Shown: positions 1 to 8,842, numbered from the stretch's first letter. The stretch: 64,000 nt of DNA from Humibacillus xanthopallidus (GCF_006716675.1 NZ_VFPM01000001.1:1302001-1366000), one strand, 5' to 3'. Numbers and translations: made by a program. Notes: generated from the letters alone by a model not told the origin.

Positions 1-1161
1 CGCTACCTCTTCTTCATCACCCTGCCCGTTGGGGTCTTCGCGTTCTTCGGCATCAGCCGTTTCCTCCACCTCGAGCACACCCCGCGCGAGACCGTCATCG
101 ACCGGGCCGGCATCGCGCTGCTCTCCATGACGCTCATCCTGCTGCTCGTGCCCACCTCGCTCGGTGGCACGACCCTGGCCTGGGGCTCCCCCGCCATCCT
201 CGGCATGTATGCCGCCGGCGTCGTCGCGCTCATCGCCTTCGTCGCCGTCGAGCGCCGGGCCGTCGAGCCCGTCCTGCCGCTGCGCCTCTTCAAGAGCTCG
301 CTCTTCACCCTGTCCAACATCGCGGCCTTCATGGTGTCGGTCATGATGTTCGGCGCGATGATCTACCTGCCGGTCTACGCCCAGGGCGTGCTCGGTGCGT
401 CGGCCACGAACTCCGGCCTCATCCTCATGCCGATGTCGGTCGCCATGATCGGCCTGTCGATCATCTCCGGCCTCGTCATCACGAAGACCGGGCGTTACAA
501 GCTCCAGACCATCGCAGGCATCCTCATCATGGGCGTCGGCTTCTGGCTGCTCACCCAGCTGCACTACGGCTCGAGCCAGCTCGACCTGACGCTCTCGATG
601 ATCGTCTTCGGCATCGGGCTCGGCATGGCCCTGCAGGTCTTCACCCTCATCATCCAGAACTCCTCGCAGCGCAAGGACCTCGGCGTCGCGACGGCGTCGA
701 CCCAATTCTTCCGCAACGTCGGATCGACCGTCGGCACAGCGGTTTTCGGCACGATCATGACGAGCGGTCTGGCCGGCAACATTGCCTCCCACCTGCCGGC
801 GTCGGTCGTCGAGCAGATGCAGGCCTCGGGTCAGGAGATCAGCGCGGGGTCGGTGCTCGACCCGGCGGCCCTCGCCCAGCTGCCGCCGCAGATCGCCGCC
901 GGGGTCCAGCAGGGCCTGGCCGACTCGCTGCACACCGTCTTCGTCTGGGGTCTCGTGCCCTTCGCGCTCGCCCTGCTCGCCACCATCTTCATCAAGGAGG
1001 TGCCGCTGCGTGACACCGTGCACACGCCCGACGAGGCGGGCCGCGAGCTGCTCGACACGATGTCGCAGAGCTCCGACGAGGAGCTCGCCGTGCCGCTCGG
1101 TCGTGAGGGCCGCAGCACCCGCCCGAGCGCGCGCGCCGAGGCGACGGCCTCAGTCGGCTGA
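1..1161 (+). CDS. MFS multidrug efflux transporter, DHA2/EmrB-QacA type (5' end outside window)
   Basis: The reading frame is open from the first base with no start codon, so the N-terminus lies outside the window; 386 residues are visible. The visible start (RYLFFITLPVGVFAFF) matches the segment of 14-TM DHA2 pumps around TM6, and at least seven further hydrophobic helices follow. A polar extracytoplasmic loop around residues 260-300 precedes the last helix, and the protein ends in a charged, hydrophilic tail. Members of this family are proton-driven drug or metabolite exporters of the cytoplasmic membrane; the substrate cannot be read from the sequence. The gene is followed by two palindromic repeat units and a same-strand oxidoreductase. 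Confidence 0.85.
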   Translation, partial: RYLFFITLPVGVFAFFGISRFLHLEHTPRETVIDRAGIALLSMTLILLLVPTSLGGTTLAWGSPAILGMYAAGVVALIAFVAVERRAVEPVLPLRLFKSSLFTLSNIAAFMVSVMMFGAMIYLPVYAQGVLGASATNSGLILMPMSVAMIGLSIISGLVITKTGRYKLQTIAGILIMGVGFWLLTQLHYGSSQLDLTLSMIVFGIGLGMALQVFTLIIQNSSQRKDLGVATASTQFFRNVGSTVGTAVFGTIMTSGLAGNIASHLPASVVEQMQASGQEISAGSVLDPAALAQLPPQIAAGVQQGLADSLHTVFVWGLVPFALALLATIFIKEVPLRDTVHTPDEAGRELLDTMSQSSDEELAVPLGREGRSTRPSARAEATASVG

Positions 1162-1176
1162 CGGCACCCCCTCAAG

Positions 1177-1292
1177 GTCGAGTGCCCAGTTCTCGGCGAG
1201 GTTCTGAGGTCGGGAAGTGGGCACTCGACCCCACCCTTGTGTCGAGTGCTCAGTTCTCGGCGGCGTTTGACGTCGGGAACTGGGCACTCGAC
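1177..1292. repeat. Two intergenic palindromic repeat units (TCGAGTGC family)
   Basis: Two tandem imperfect inverted repeats lie at 1177-1229 and 1241-1292. Each has a left arm GTCGAGTGC(C/T)CAGTTCTC and a right arm GGGAA(G/C)TGGGCACTCGAC separated by 15-17 nt. They follow the stop codon of the efflux pump by 15 nt and may act as a transcription terminator or mRNA 3' stabiliser. Further units of the same family occur at 10455-10600 and 25651-25832. Confidence 0.8.
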
Positions 1293-1342
1293 TGAGGCCG
1301 GCCGGTCACGCACGTCCCGGCCATCCGGCATACGGTGGCGGG

Positions 1343-2164
1343 ATGACCAAAGTAGCCCTCGTCACCGGCGCGTCCTCCGGCATCGGCGAGTCCATCGCCA
1401 TCCACCTCGCCGCGACCGGATGGACGGTGTATGCCGTCGCCCGCCGGGTCGAGCGCATGGCCGCGCTCGAGTCGCGTGGCATCCACACGTTCGCGATGGA
1501 CGTCACCGACGACGCGTCGATGGTGGAGGGCATCGACCGCATCATCACCGAGCAGGGCCAGATCGACGCCCTCGTCAACAATGCCGGCTACGGCTCCTAC
1601 GGTCCGGTCGAGCACGTGCCGATCGACGAGGCCAGACGGCAGTTCGAGGTCAACGTCTTCGGGCTCGCGCGCCTCACCCAGCTCGTCATCCCGCACATGC
1701 GCACCCGTCGCCGCGGCCGGATCGTCAACATCTCGAGCATCGGCGGCAAGATCTACGAGCCCCTCGGCGCGTGGTACCACGCGACGAAGTTCGCGGTCGA
1801 GGGCTTCAGCGACAGCCTGCGCATCGAGCTCGCGCCCTTCGGCATCGACGTCGTCATCGTCGAGCCCGGGCCGATCATCTCGGAGTGGAACACCATCGCC
1901 CGCGAGGGCATGGTCGAGCAGTCGGTGGGGACGGTCTACGAGGACCTCGCGCGGCGGATGGCCGTCATGTACGAGCGGGTCGACACCCCGCGTATGAGCT
2001 CGGGCCCCGAAGTGGTCGCCGAGAAGGTGCTCAAGGCCCTGGAGACCGTCAACCCCGCAGCCCGCTACCCGGCCGGGCGCGGGGCACGGGCCATCGTGAC
2101 CGCTCGACGGCTCCTCCCCGACCGGGCGATGGACGCCATCATGAGGCGCGCCTCGGCCGGCTGA
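1343..2164 (+). CDS. Short-chain dehydrogenase/reductase (SDR)
   Basis: This 273-aa protein is a classical SDR with the nucleotide-binding motif TGASSGIG at residues 8-15, an NNAG-type motif near residue 80, the catalytic Ser region NISSIGGK near residue 130, and the catalytic pair Tyr145-xxx-Lys149. Such enzymes reduce carbonyls or oxidise alcohols with NAD(P)H in the cytoplasm; the substrate is not predictable. A TACGGT -10-like box at 1331-1336 lies 6 nt before the ATG, which suggests a leaderless transcript. The stop codon lies inside a strong hairpin shared with the convergent E2 gene. Confidence 0.9.
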   Translation: MTKVALVTGASSGIGESIAIHLAATGWTVYAVARRVERMAALESRGIHTFAMDVTDDASMVEGIDRIITEQGQIDALVNNAGYGSYGPVEHVPIDEARRQFEVNVFGLARLTQLVIPHMRTRRRGRIVNISSIGGKIYEPLGAWYHATKFAVEGFSDSLRIELAPFGIDVVIVEPGPIISEWNTIAREGMVEQSVGTVYEDLARRMAVMYERVDTPRMSSGPEVVAEKVLKALETVNPAARYPAGRGARAIVTARRLLPDRAMDAIMRRASAG

Positions 2165-2197
2165 TCCCGCGAACGGCACGTTCGCGGAATCAGCCGG
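2157..2197. terminator. Hairpin terminator between convergent SDR and E2 genes
   Basis: The arms CCGGCTGATCCCGCGAAC (2157-2174) and GTTCGCGGAATCAGCCGG (2180-2197) form an 18-bp stem with one mismatch and a 5-nt loop. The stop codon of the SDR gene is inside the left arm. The hairpin separates two convergent genes and has no U-tract, as is usual for actinobacterial terminators. Confidence 0.75.
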
Positions 2198-2206
2198 TCA
2201 AGCGGG

Positions 2207-3637
2207 TCAGCCCCAGACGAGCGCCTGCGCCGGGTCCTCGAGGATGGCCGCGAGGTCGGAGAGGAAGCGGCTGCCGAGCTCGCCGTCGATGAGGCGGTGG
2301 TCGAAGCTGACCGCGAGCTGGGTGACGTGACGGATCGCGATCTCGTCGGTGCCGTCGGCCCCGGTGACGACCCAGGGCTGCTTGCGGATCGCTCCGAAGC
2401 ACACGATCGCCGACTCGCCGGGGTTGATGATCGGGGTGCCGCTGTCGACGCCGAAGACGCCGACGTTGGTGATCGTGATCGTGCCGCCGGACATCTCGGC
2501 CGGCTGGGTGCGACCCTCGCGTGCCGTCGCCGTCAGCTGCCCGATGGCCTCAGCCAGCTCGAGCATCGTCAGGGCGTGGGCGTCCTTGATGTTCGGCACG
2601 ATGAGGCCACGCGGGGTCGCCGCGGCGATGCCGAGGTTGACGTAGTTCTTCTGCACGATCTCCTGGGCCGCGTCGTCCCAGGTGGCGTTCATGCCCGGGT
2701 TGCGACGGATCGCGATCACGAGTGCCCGCGCGAGGACGAGCAGCGGCGTGACCTTGACGTCCTTGAACTCGCGGGTGCCCTTGAGCCGGTCGACGAGCTC
2801 CATCGTCTTCGTCACGTCGAGGGTGATCCACTCGGTGACGTGCGGCGCGGTGAACGCCGAGCCGACCATGGCCTGCGCCGTCATCTTGCGCACGCCCTTG
2901 ATGGGGATGCGCTCCTCGCGCTTCCCGGAGCCGAAGGGCACGCGGTATGCCGCGCCGCCGGGTGCTTCAGAGACCGCCGAGTCCGCTTGTGGCGCAGTGG
3001 AGCCCGAGACGTGTGCGTTGACGTCGTCACGCGTGATGACCCCGTCGGGGCCGGTCGGCGTGACGGCGGCAAGGTCGATGCCGAGGTCCTTGGCGAGCTT
3101 GCGCACCGGAGGCTTCGCCTTGGGGCGGGAGCCGGCATCGCCGGTGCCCGCGCCGTCGGCGGCCGGCACCGGAGCCGACACGACGGCCACGGGTGCAGCC
3201 GCGGCGGCCGCGGGGGCGACGGCGGGCGCGGACGAGCCGGACGGCATACCGGCGCCTGAGGTCTTGCGTGCGCGGCGCGCGGTGGCGCCGGCCTTGGCGC
3301 CGTAGCCGACGAGGATCGCCTCGGAGGCGCCCTCGGCAGGGGCGGCCTTCTCGCCGGGGACGGACGGTGCGGCCGCGGGGGTGTCGTCGCCGCCGAGACC
3401 GTCGTCGATCGAGATGATGGGCGTGCCGACGTCGATGGTCTGGCCCACCTCGACGAGCAGGTCCTTGACGGTGCCCGCCCACGGGATGGGCAGCTCGACG
3501 AGCGACTTCGCCGTCTCGATCTCGAGGACCATGTCGTTGACCTTGACGGTGTCGCCGGGGGCGACCTTCCACTCCACGATCTCGGCCTCGACGAGGCCTT
3601 CACCGGGGTCGGGCAGGTTGAACGTCTTGATTGCCAT
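2207..3637 (-). CDS. bkdC: 2-oxoacid dehydrogenase complex E2 component (dihydrolipoamide acyltransferase)
   Basis: E2 transfers acyl groups from the E1 heterotetramer to CoA. The 476-aa protein has an N-terminal lipoyl domain with the lipoylated Lys44 in ETAKSL, an Ala/Pro-rich linker, a peripheral subunit-binding domain (KPPVRKLAKDLGID...GVITRDDV), a second linker, and the catalytic acyltransferase domain with the active-site motif FDHRLIDG near the C-terminus. It starts 15 nt after the E1beta stop with a GAAGGG ribosome-binding site. The linker carries an in-frame copy of the GTATGCCGTCCGG repeat, read as GMPSG. The single lipoyl domain and separate E1alpha/E1beta point to a branched-chain (Bkd) or Bacillus-type pyruvate complex; which one is not settled. 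Confidence 0.9.
   Translation of the reverse strand: MAIKTFNLPDPGEGLVEAEIVEWKVAPGDTVKVNDMVLEIETAKSLVELPIPWAGTVKDLLVEVGQTIDVGTPIISIDDGLGGDDTPAAAPSVPGEKAAPAEGASEAILVGYGAKAGATARRARKTSGAGMPSGSSAPAVAPAAAAAAPVAVVSAPVPAADGAGTGDAGSRPKAKPPVRKLAKDLGIDLAAVTPTGPDGVITRDDVNAHVSGSTAPQADSAVSEAPGGAAYRVPFGSGKREERIPIKGVRKMTAQAMVGSAFTAPHVTEWITLDVTKTMELVDRLKGTREFKDVKVTPLLVLARALVIAIRRNPGMNATWDDAAQEIVQKNYVNLGIAAATPRGLIVPNIKDAHALTMLELAEAIGQLTATAREGRTQPAEMSGGTITITNVGVFGVDSGTPIINPGESAIVCFGAIRKQPWVVTGADGTDEIAIRHVTQLAVSFDHRLIDGELGSRFLSDLAAILEDPAQALVWG
3237..3249 (-). repeat. GTATGCCGTCCGG copy inside the E2 linker
   Basis: This exact 13-mer lies within the flexible linker between the lipoyl and subunit-binding domains, where it is translated as part of GMPSG. 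The CopA copy at 51387 is read in the same frame and gives the same peptide. Confidence 0.8.
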
Positions 3638-3652
3638 GTGTCGCAGCCCTTC

Positions 3653-4639
3653 TCAGTACGCGAGCGCGCGGTCGACGCCGTCGAGGATCCGGTCGAGGTC
3701 GGGGAGGAACTCCTCCTCCATGCGGCTCGGCGGGTAGGGGATGTTGGCCCCGTTGACCCGGATGACCGGCGCCTCGAGCTCGTAGAAGCACTGCTCGGTC
3801 ACCTGGGCGGAGATCTCCGACGCCATGCCGAGGAAGCTGCTCGCCTCGTGGACCACGACGAGGCGACCCGTCTTGCGCACCGACGCCACGATGGTGTCGA
3901 TCGGCAGCGGCGAGAGCGAGCGCAGGTCGATGACCTCGATGCTCGTGCCCTCGGCCTCGGCTGCTGCGGCGGACTCGACCATCGTCTTGACGACCGGGCC
4001 GTAGCCGACGAGCGTCACGTCGCTGCCATGACGAATCACGTTGGCCTCGAAGAGGCCTCGTGGCGCCGACGCTGCTGCAGTGTCGTACTCGGCGCGGTCG
4101 TGGTAGCGCCGCTTCGGCTCGAAGAAGATGACCGGGTCATCGCACGCGACGGCCTGCCGGATCATCCAGTGGGCGTCCTCGGGGTTGCTGCACGCGACGA
4201 CGCGCAGGCCGGCGGTGTGGGCGAAGTAGGCCTCCGGGCTCTCGGAGTGGTGCTCCGGGCTGCCGATGCCGCCGCCGAAGGGGATGCGGATGACCATGGG
4301 GATCTTGATGGCCCCGAGCGAGCGCGCCCGCATCTTGGCCACCTGACTGACGATCTGGTCGAACGCCGGGTACACGAAGCCGTCGAACTGGATCTCGCAG
4401 ACCGGGCGGTAGCCGCGCAGGGCCATGCCGACCGCGGTGCCGACGATGCCCGACTCCGCGAGCGGGCTGTCGATGACGCGCTCTTCGCCGAAGTCCTTCT
4501 GCAGGCCCTCGGTGATGCGGAAGACGCCGCCGAGCTTGCCGATGTCCTCACCGATGAGCACGACCTTGGGGTCGGCCTCCATCGCCTTGCGCAGGCCGTT
4601 GGTGATGCTCTTTCCGAGGGTGACCTTCTCGAGTGCCAT
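3653..4639 (-). CDS. bkdB: 2-oxoacid dehydrogenase E1 component, beta subunit
   Basis: This 328-aa transketolase-like subunit pairs with E1alpha to decarboxylate a 2-oxoacid using thiamine diphosphate. It begins MALEKVTLGKSI and contains VVLIGEDIGKLGG, the conserved FGEERVIDSPLAESG segment and a C-terminal transketolase domain (HEASSFLGMASEI). The chosen ATG at 4639 overlaps the E1alpha stop as TGATG, so the pair is translationally coupled. A longer in-frame reading upstream only overlays E1alpha in another frame. The length matches the family. Confidence 0.93.
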   Translation of the reverse strand: MALEKVTLGKSITNGLRKAMEADPKVVLIGEDIGKLGGVFRITEGLQKDFGEERVIDSPLAESGIVGTAVGMALRGYRPVCEIQFDGFVYPAFDQIVSQVAKMRARSLGAIKIPMVIRIPFGGGIGSPEHHSESPEAYFAHTAGLRVVACSNPEDAHWMIRQAVACDDPVIFFEPKRRYHDRAEYDTAAASAPRGLFEANVIRHGSDVTLVGYGPVVKTMVESAAAAEAEGTSIEVIDLRSLSPLPIDTIVASVRKTGRLVVVHEASSFLGMASEISAQVTEQCFYELEAPVIRVNGANIPYPPSRMEEEFLPDLDRILDGVDRALAY

Positions 4640-5793
4640 CAGTTCGCCTCCTCGAAGCTCGCCTTGTAGGCAAGGTAGGCGGCGCGCTCCGCCTCCATCA
4701 CGGGGTGCTCCTCGGCGTAGATGTGGTCCCACATCGTCTCGCCGGGCATCGTCTTCATCGTGACGCAGCCCTCGCGCAGCTCGGCGGCGAAGCGGTCGGC
4801 CTCCTCGTCGACGGCGGTGAAGTAGGACTCGTCGGCCATGCCCTCGTGGGCGAGGTAGGACTTGAGGCGCAGGATCGGGTCGCGGAACTTCCACTCCTCG
4901 ACCTCGGCCGACACGCGGTACTTCGTCGGGTCGTCGGCGGTCGTGTGGGCACCCATCCGGTACGTGTAGGCCTCGATGAGCAGCGGGCCGTTGCCGTTGC
5001 GGGCCTCGTCGAGGCAGTGCTGCGTCACGGCATACGTCGCGAGGATGTCGTTGCCGTCGACGCGCACGCCGGGGAAGCCGAAGCCGCGGGCGCGCTGGAA
5101 GAGCGGGATGCGGGTCTGCTTCTCGACGGGCTCGGAGATGGCCCACTGGTTGTTCTGGCAGAAGAAGACGACCGGCGCGTCGAAGCTCGCCGCGTAGACG
5201 AACGCCTCGTTGACGTCACCCTGCGAGCTGGCTCCGTCACCGAAGTAGCAGATGACCGCCGTGTCGCGGTCGGGGTCGCCGGTGCCGACGTTGCCGTCCA
5301 TCCGCACGCCCATGGCGTAGCCCGTCGCGTGGAGGGCCTGCGCGCCGATGACGATCGTGTAGAGGTGGAAGTTGTGCTCGGCCGGGTCCCAGCCACCCTG
5401 GCTGACGCCGCGGAAGAGCTGCAGCGAACTCTGGGGGTCCATGCCGCGCACGAAGCCGACGCCGTGCTCGCGGTAGGTCGGGAAGACGAAGTCGTGCGGC
5501 TTGAGGGCGCGGCCGGAGCCGACCTGCGCCGCCTCCTGGCCGAGCAGGCTCGGCCACAGCCCGAGCTCGCCCTGACGCTGGAGGGCATAGCCCTCGGCGT
5601 CGAGGCGCCGGATGAGGACGAGGTCGCGGTAGAAGCTCCGCAGCTCGTCGGCCGTCAGGTCCGCGACGTACTTGTCGTAGTCGGGGTGGGACACGCGCTG
5701 CCCCTCCGGGGTCAGCAGCTGGATCATGTCCGGGCCACCGTCGCCGACCGAAGGGGTCGGCTCGTGCAGCTCGGCGACTACCTTGTCGCTCAC
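4639..5793 (-). CDS. bkdA: 2-oxoacid dehydrogenase E1 component, alpha subunit
   Basis: This 384-aa thiamine-diphosphate-dependent subunit carries the TPP/Mg motif GDGASSQGDVNEAF followed by FFCQNNQWAIS, and YREHGVGFVRG near the active-site entrance. I chose the GTG at 5793 (MSDKVVAELHEP) because AAAGGAG lies 7 nt upstream; the open frame runs further but without homology. It is the first gene of an operon E1alpha-E1beta-E2 and no dihydrolipoamide dehydrogenase gene is nearby, so E3 must come from elsewhere. The E1 type is typical of branched-chain 2-oxoacid dehydrogenases of actinobacteria, although many are annotated as pyruvate dehydrogenase. Confidence 0.9.
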   Translation of the reverse strand: MSDKVVAELHEPTPSVGDGGPDMIQLLTPEGQRVSHPDYDKYVADLTADELRSFYRDLVLIRRLDAEGYALQRQGELGLWPSLLGQEAAQVGSGRALKPHDFVFPTYREHGVGFVRGMDPQSSLQLFRGVSQGGWDPAEHNFHLYTIVIGAQALHATGYAMGVRMDGNVGTGDPDRDTAVICYFGDGASSQGDVNEAFVYAASFDAPVVFFCQNNQWAISEPVEKQTRIPLFQRARGFGFPGVRVDGNDILATYAVTQHCLDEARNGNGPLLIEAYTYRMGAHTTADDPTKYRVSAEVEEWKFRDPILRLKSYLAHEGMADESYFTAVDEEADRFAAELREGCVTMKTMPGETMWDHIYAEEHPVMEAERAAYLAYKASFEEAN

Positions 5794-5976
5794 AGGGCGC
5801 TCCTTTGCCGGTGGGCCGGCCTGGGTCGGGCCGCGCGCGGGGATCACCCGGTCGACGGCTGTGTCACACGCGCCCGCCGAGGTGACGGCTGGCACGTGCG
5901 GGTCCTCGGCACGGAACTTACCGGAGCCTCCCGAGAATCTCACAATGCGGGACGCCCCGGCGCCCCTCCCGAGCAG

Positions 5977-5989
5977 GTATGCCGTCCGG
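5977..5989 (+). repeat. GTATGCCGTCCGG intergenic copy
   Basis: This exact copy of the dispersed 13-mer lies in the 278-nt spacer between the ATPase gene and the E1alpha gene, both on the minus strand. The spacer otherwise holds no recognisable gene; it must contain the promoter of the E1-E2 operon. Confidence 0.8.
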
Positions 5990-6071
5990 GCCACCCCGCG
6001 CGCGCACCACCAACCACCGGGTCGGACGCGTCGTCCGATCAGGGGTTCGCAGCGCTCGTCGGTGGCTGGTG

Positions 6072-7430
6072 TCAGCGGCGGCTCCCCCACGACCAGGGCG
6101 GGGTGGTGAGCGGGCCCTGGCCCTGCACGAAGGTCTCACCGAGGTCCTTGACGAGGGTGATCGGGTGCGCCGTCGCTTCCCGTCCGATGCCCGTGTCGGC
6201 AGCATCGGGCTCCTCGTCATCACCCCAGGAGCCGACCCCGAGCTCGGTCACGAGCCGGGCAGAGTGCGACACGACCATGACCTGGCTGCGCTCGGCCGCT
6301 GCCCGGATGAGCCGGGCCAGCGGCGGCAGCAGGTCGGGGTGGAGGGAGGTCTCGGGCTCGTTGAGCACGAGCAGCGGGGGCGGGTCGACGGTCAGCAGTG
6401 CGGCGACGAGCAGCAGGTAGCGCAGGGTGCCGTCGGAGAGCTCTGCGCTCGTGAGCGGGCGCAGCATGCCGGGCTGGTGCAGCGCCACGTCGAAGCGCCC
6501 GCCCTCGACCGTGACGTCGAGGATGGCGCCGTCGAAGGCGTCGGCGACGGCACGGTCGAGCACCGACCGGCCGTCCTCCCGGATCGTCTGCAGGGCGGCC
6601 GCGAGGTCGTGCCCGTCGTCGGAGAGGACGGGCGTGCGCGTGCCGACGTGCGCCTGGCGGGCCGGGGCAGCCGCATCGGCCCGGAAGGAGTCGTAGAAGC
6701 GCCAGCCGGAGCTCATCCGCCGCACCCGGATGAGCTCCGGTGCCCGCTCCGGGTCGGCGAGCTCGGTCAGCATGCTCTCCCACGGCCGGAGCGACCGGGT
6801 GAGCTCGACCCAGCCACGTTGCGTCGTCGTCGCAGTGGCAGCCGCACCCGTGCCGCGCTGCCCACCCCCGGGCGGGCCGGCGTCCGACTCCCACTCCTCG
6901 TCACCGCCCCAGGCGTCGTCCCACCCGTCGTCGGCGGCGGCCGGTGCCCGGGTCTCGACCCGACCCCAGCGGCGACGCACGAGCACCGAGCCCGGGCGCA
7001 TGACGGGCCCCGCCCACACCACCTCGCGCTTGATCTCGGGATCACGCAGGAACGCCGAGGCCCCCGGCTCGTCGGCCGACCCCGACGACTGCTGCGGCAG
7101 GCCGAGGTCGACGAGGTAGCCGAGGTCGTCGGTGGCGAACCCGAGCCGGAGGCTGATCGGCCCCTTGCGCGCCGTGCCCTGCACGGCATGGCCCTCGCGG
7201 CGCGCGCCGCCGAGGGTCGCGGGGCCGGCCCACAGGGCCGACTGCAGGCCACCCTCCCGGGCCAGCGTGCCGACGACGTCACCCCGGCCGCAGCCCGCGA
7301 GCAACCGCAGCGCGCGGTAGAGGCTCGACTTGCCGCTGCCGTTCGCGCCCGTGACGACGTCGAGCCCGTGCAGCGGCACGACGACGTCGCGCAGCGAGCG
7401 GTAGCCCGAGACGGCGACGGTGGTCAGCAT
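6072..7430 (-). CDS. RecF/OLD-like AAA ATPase
   Basis: The 452-aa protein begins MLTTVAVSGYRSL and has Walker A GANGSGKSS at residues 28-36. Near the C-terminus lie a signature-like SDGTLRYLLL, Walker B LLVLNEPETSLHPD and a switch region VMVVSHSARLV. This is the layout of SMC-like ATPases of the AAA_21 group. The function is unknown; relatives are tied to DNA repair or defence, but no partner nuclease or reverse transcriptase gene is adjacent. The ATG at 7430 was chosen because TACCGT sits 6 nt upstream, implying a leaderless mRNA. The open frame extends 14 codons further without support. Confidence 0.8.
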   Translation of the reverse strand: MLTTVAVSGYRSLRDVVVPLHGLDVVTGANGSGKSSLYRALRLLAGCGRGDVVGTLAREGGLQSALWAGPATLGGARREGHAVQGTARKGPISLRLGFATDDLGYLVDLGLPQQSSGSADEPGASAFLRDPEIKREVVWAGPVMRPGSVLVRRRWGRVETRAPAAADDGWDDAWGGDEEWESDAGPPGGGQRGTGAAATATTTQRGWVELTRSLRPWESMLTELADPERAPELIRVRRMSSGWRFYDSFRADAAAPARQAHVGTRTPVLSDDGHDLAAALQTIREDGRSVLDRAVADAFDGAILDVTVEGGRFDVALHQPGMLRPLTSAELSDGTLRYLLLVAALLTVDPPPLLVLNEPETSLHPDLLPPLARLIRAAAERSQVMVVSHSARLVTELGVGSWGDDEEPDAADTGIGREATAHPITLVKDLGETFVQGQGPLTTPPWSWGSRR

Positions 7431-7438
7431 GCGTAGAC

Positions 7439-7475
7439 GGTATGCCGCAGCGCCGACAGCGCCGGACGGCATACC
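7439..7475. repeat. Inverted repeat with GGTATGCCG arms
   Basis: The arms GGTATGCCG (7439-7447) and CGGCATACC (7467-7475) flank a 19-nt centre. The minus-strand -10 box of the ATPase gene (7437-7442) overlaps the left arm. The right arm is part of an exact reverse copy of GTATGCCGTCCGG (7462-7474). Confidence 0.7.
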
Positions 7476-7600
7476 CCTGCGGTGAGCCCGGCCGGGGTAT
7501 CACCGCCCGGGCGCGGCGCCTCTGCAGGGTGGTGATCCGATCCGGATTCCCGCAGCGCCACGGTCACTGGGGGCGTGGCAGCGATCAGAGGAGCCAAACC

Positions 7601-7972
7601 ATGGGGTTCTACATCAAGGACCTTTACGTCCACCGCGTGCCGAAGTTCCGCTGGCACGACCCGCTCACCAACCCGCCCACGATCCCGGAGACCTCACCGA
7701 TCATCCGGGCGTCCGCGCTGTCACCGCACGTCGCGGTGGGACGTGGCGGCGGCGGCTCCGTCGGGCTGCCGGCCGATGACAACACGCTCTACACGATCCC
7801 GACGCCGATCACGCCGATCGTCTTCCCCGGGAGCCGTCTCGAGGAGACCGACCTGCAGCTGGTGCGCGACAACCTCCAGGTCACCCTCGATGCCGTCAAC
7901 CGCCAGATCGAGTCGATGCAGGCGACCGGCGAGGACATCGCCTACGTCGCCTCCGTCGTCGGCAAGGGCTGA
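7601..7972 (+). CDS. Cysteine-free 123-aa protein; candidate substrate/precursor of the HopA1-kinase cassette
   Basis: I do not recognise this family. The protein begins MGFYIKDLYVHRVPKF, is rich in Pro, Ser and Thr between residues 20 and 80, has a glycine run GRGGGGS at residues 47-53, and ends in a probable amphipathic helix followed by ASVVGKG. It contains no cysteine. The ATG is preceded by AGAGGAG with an 8-nt gap, and the stop codon is only 3 nt before the HopA1-like gene, so the three genes 7601-10452 form one transcription unit. By position it could be the ribosomal peptide substrate of the two downstream enzymes, but the lack of cysteine excludes ordinary lanthionine rings. It could equally be a structural or partner subunit. 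Confidence 0.75.
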   Translation: MGFYIKDLYVHRVPKFRWHDPLTNPPTIPETSPIIRASALSPHVAVGRGGGGSVGLPADDNTLYTIPTPITPIVFPGSRLEETDLQLVRDNLQVTLDAVNRQIESMQATGEDIAYVASVVGKG

Positions 7973-7975
7973 CCC

Positions 7976-8842
7976 GTGTCACACCCCTCCGGTGGGCGGC
8001 TCGCCGAGCTCACGCGTGCCGCTGTGGTGCGGGCGGCGGCGCTCACCGGACGGGTGGACGTCGCGATGGCCGACCCCGCAGCGCTGGCAGCGCTGCTCTA
8101 CCGGGCCGGCGGATCCGTGCCCGATGGGCGGCTCGACCCGCGGTGGGCGGGTCACGTCGTCACGGCGGCCGAGCGCACCGCACGTGAAGGACTCGCGGGA
8201 CACACGCGCACGGACGGGCAGCACTGGCGCAGCTGGACAGCCACCGATGCCGACCCGGCTACCCTCGTCCACAAGGTCTACGTGAGCCCCGCCGTGTGCG
8301 ACCTCGGCACGACGCTCGGCGTCATCCTCACGCACGCCCCGTTGCTCGGTGTGCCGGCGTGGAAGGTCGGGGCCGACCTCGCCGGGCTCCATCGCCCCGA
8401 CAAGATCGTGCTCTACCTTGCAAGCTCCGAACGCGCCGAGCGGGTGGCTGCCACCCTGGCCTTGGCGCTCGGGAGCTTTGCGGCACAGGGAGTTCCGTTC
8501 ACCGGCCAGGTGGGTGCCACGGGCATTGTGTCGCGTGGCCGCGACGTCGCCGGCACGAGCTGGCGAGCCGACGTATGCCGTCAGGTGGCCGAGTCGCTGT
8601 GCGTGAGCCGGGAGGAGCTGGGCACTCACGCCCGCGCCGCCGAGGTGGCGGACGAGGCGCTCTCGCGGCTTGCCGAGCAAGGGCTCGACGTGCACTCCTG
8701 GCACCCGCCGACCGACGAGCTCCACGAGCCCGCCACTCCTGCAATGACATTCCCGACGCGGCCGACCCCCGCAGCGGGTGTCCCGAGTCGCCTCCTCACC
8801 TCAGGAGCGCGACGGACCCGAGCCGAGGTGAGCTGCGCATGA
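7976..8842 (+). CDS. HopA1-like protein (LanY-type lyase candidate)
   Basis: This 288-aa protein starts at a GTG 3 nt after the previous stop, with AAGGG upstream. Its middle (residues about 100-225) shows the order I associate with the HopA1 effector family: a YVSP segment, a conserved KIVLYL strand, a helix, PFTGQVG, then SWRADVCRQVAESL. HopA1-like proteins are the putative phospho-Ser/Thr lyases (LanY) of class V lanthipeptide loci, where they act with a kinase-like LanK. Here the gene overlaps the kinase-like gene by ATGA, which supports joint function. The C-terminal 50 residues look disordered. The assignment rests on pattern memory, not a search. Confidence 0.55.
   Translation: MSHPSGGRLAELTRAAVVRAAALTGRVDVAMADPAALAALLYRAGGSVPDGRLDPRWAGHVVTAAERTAREGLAGHTRTDGQHWRSWTATDADPATLVHKVYVSPAVCDLGTTLGVILTHAPLLGVPAWKVGADLAGLHRPDKIVLYLASSERAERVAATLALALGSFAAQGVPFTGQVGATGIVSRGRDVAGTSWRADVCRQVAESLCVSREELGTHARAAEVADEALSRLAEQGLDVHSWHPPTDELHEPATPAMTFPTRPTPAAGVPSRLLTSGARRTRAEVSCA

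Noticed and set aside
3653..5146. A 497-aa version of E1beta with a long N-terminal extension
   Set aside because: The extra part overlays E1alpha in another frame and has no similarity. The ATG at 4639 in a TGATG overlap fits the family length.
6072..7430. The ATPase as part of a defence island
   Set aside because: No nuclease, reverse transcriptase, methylase or other defence gene is adjacent, so the context does not support it.
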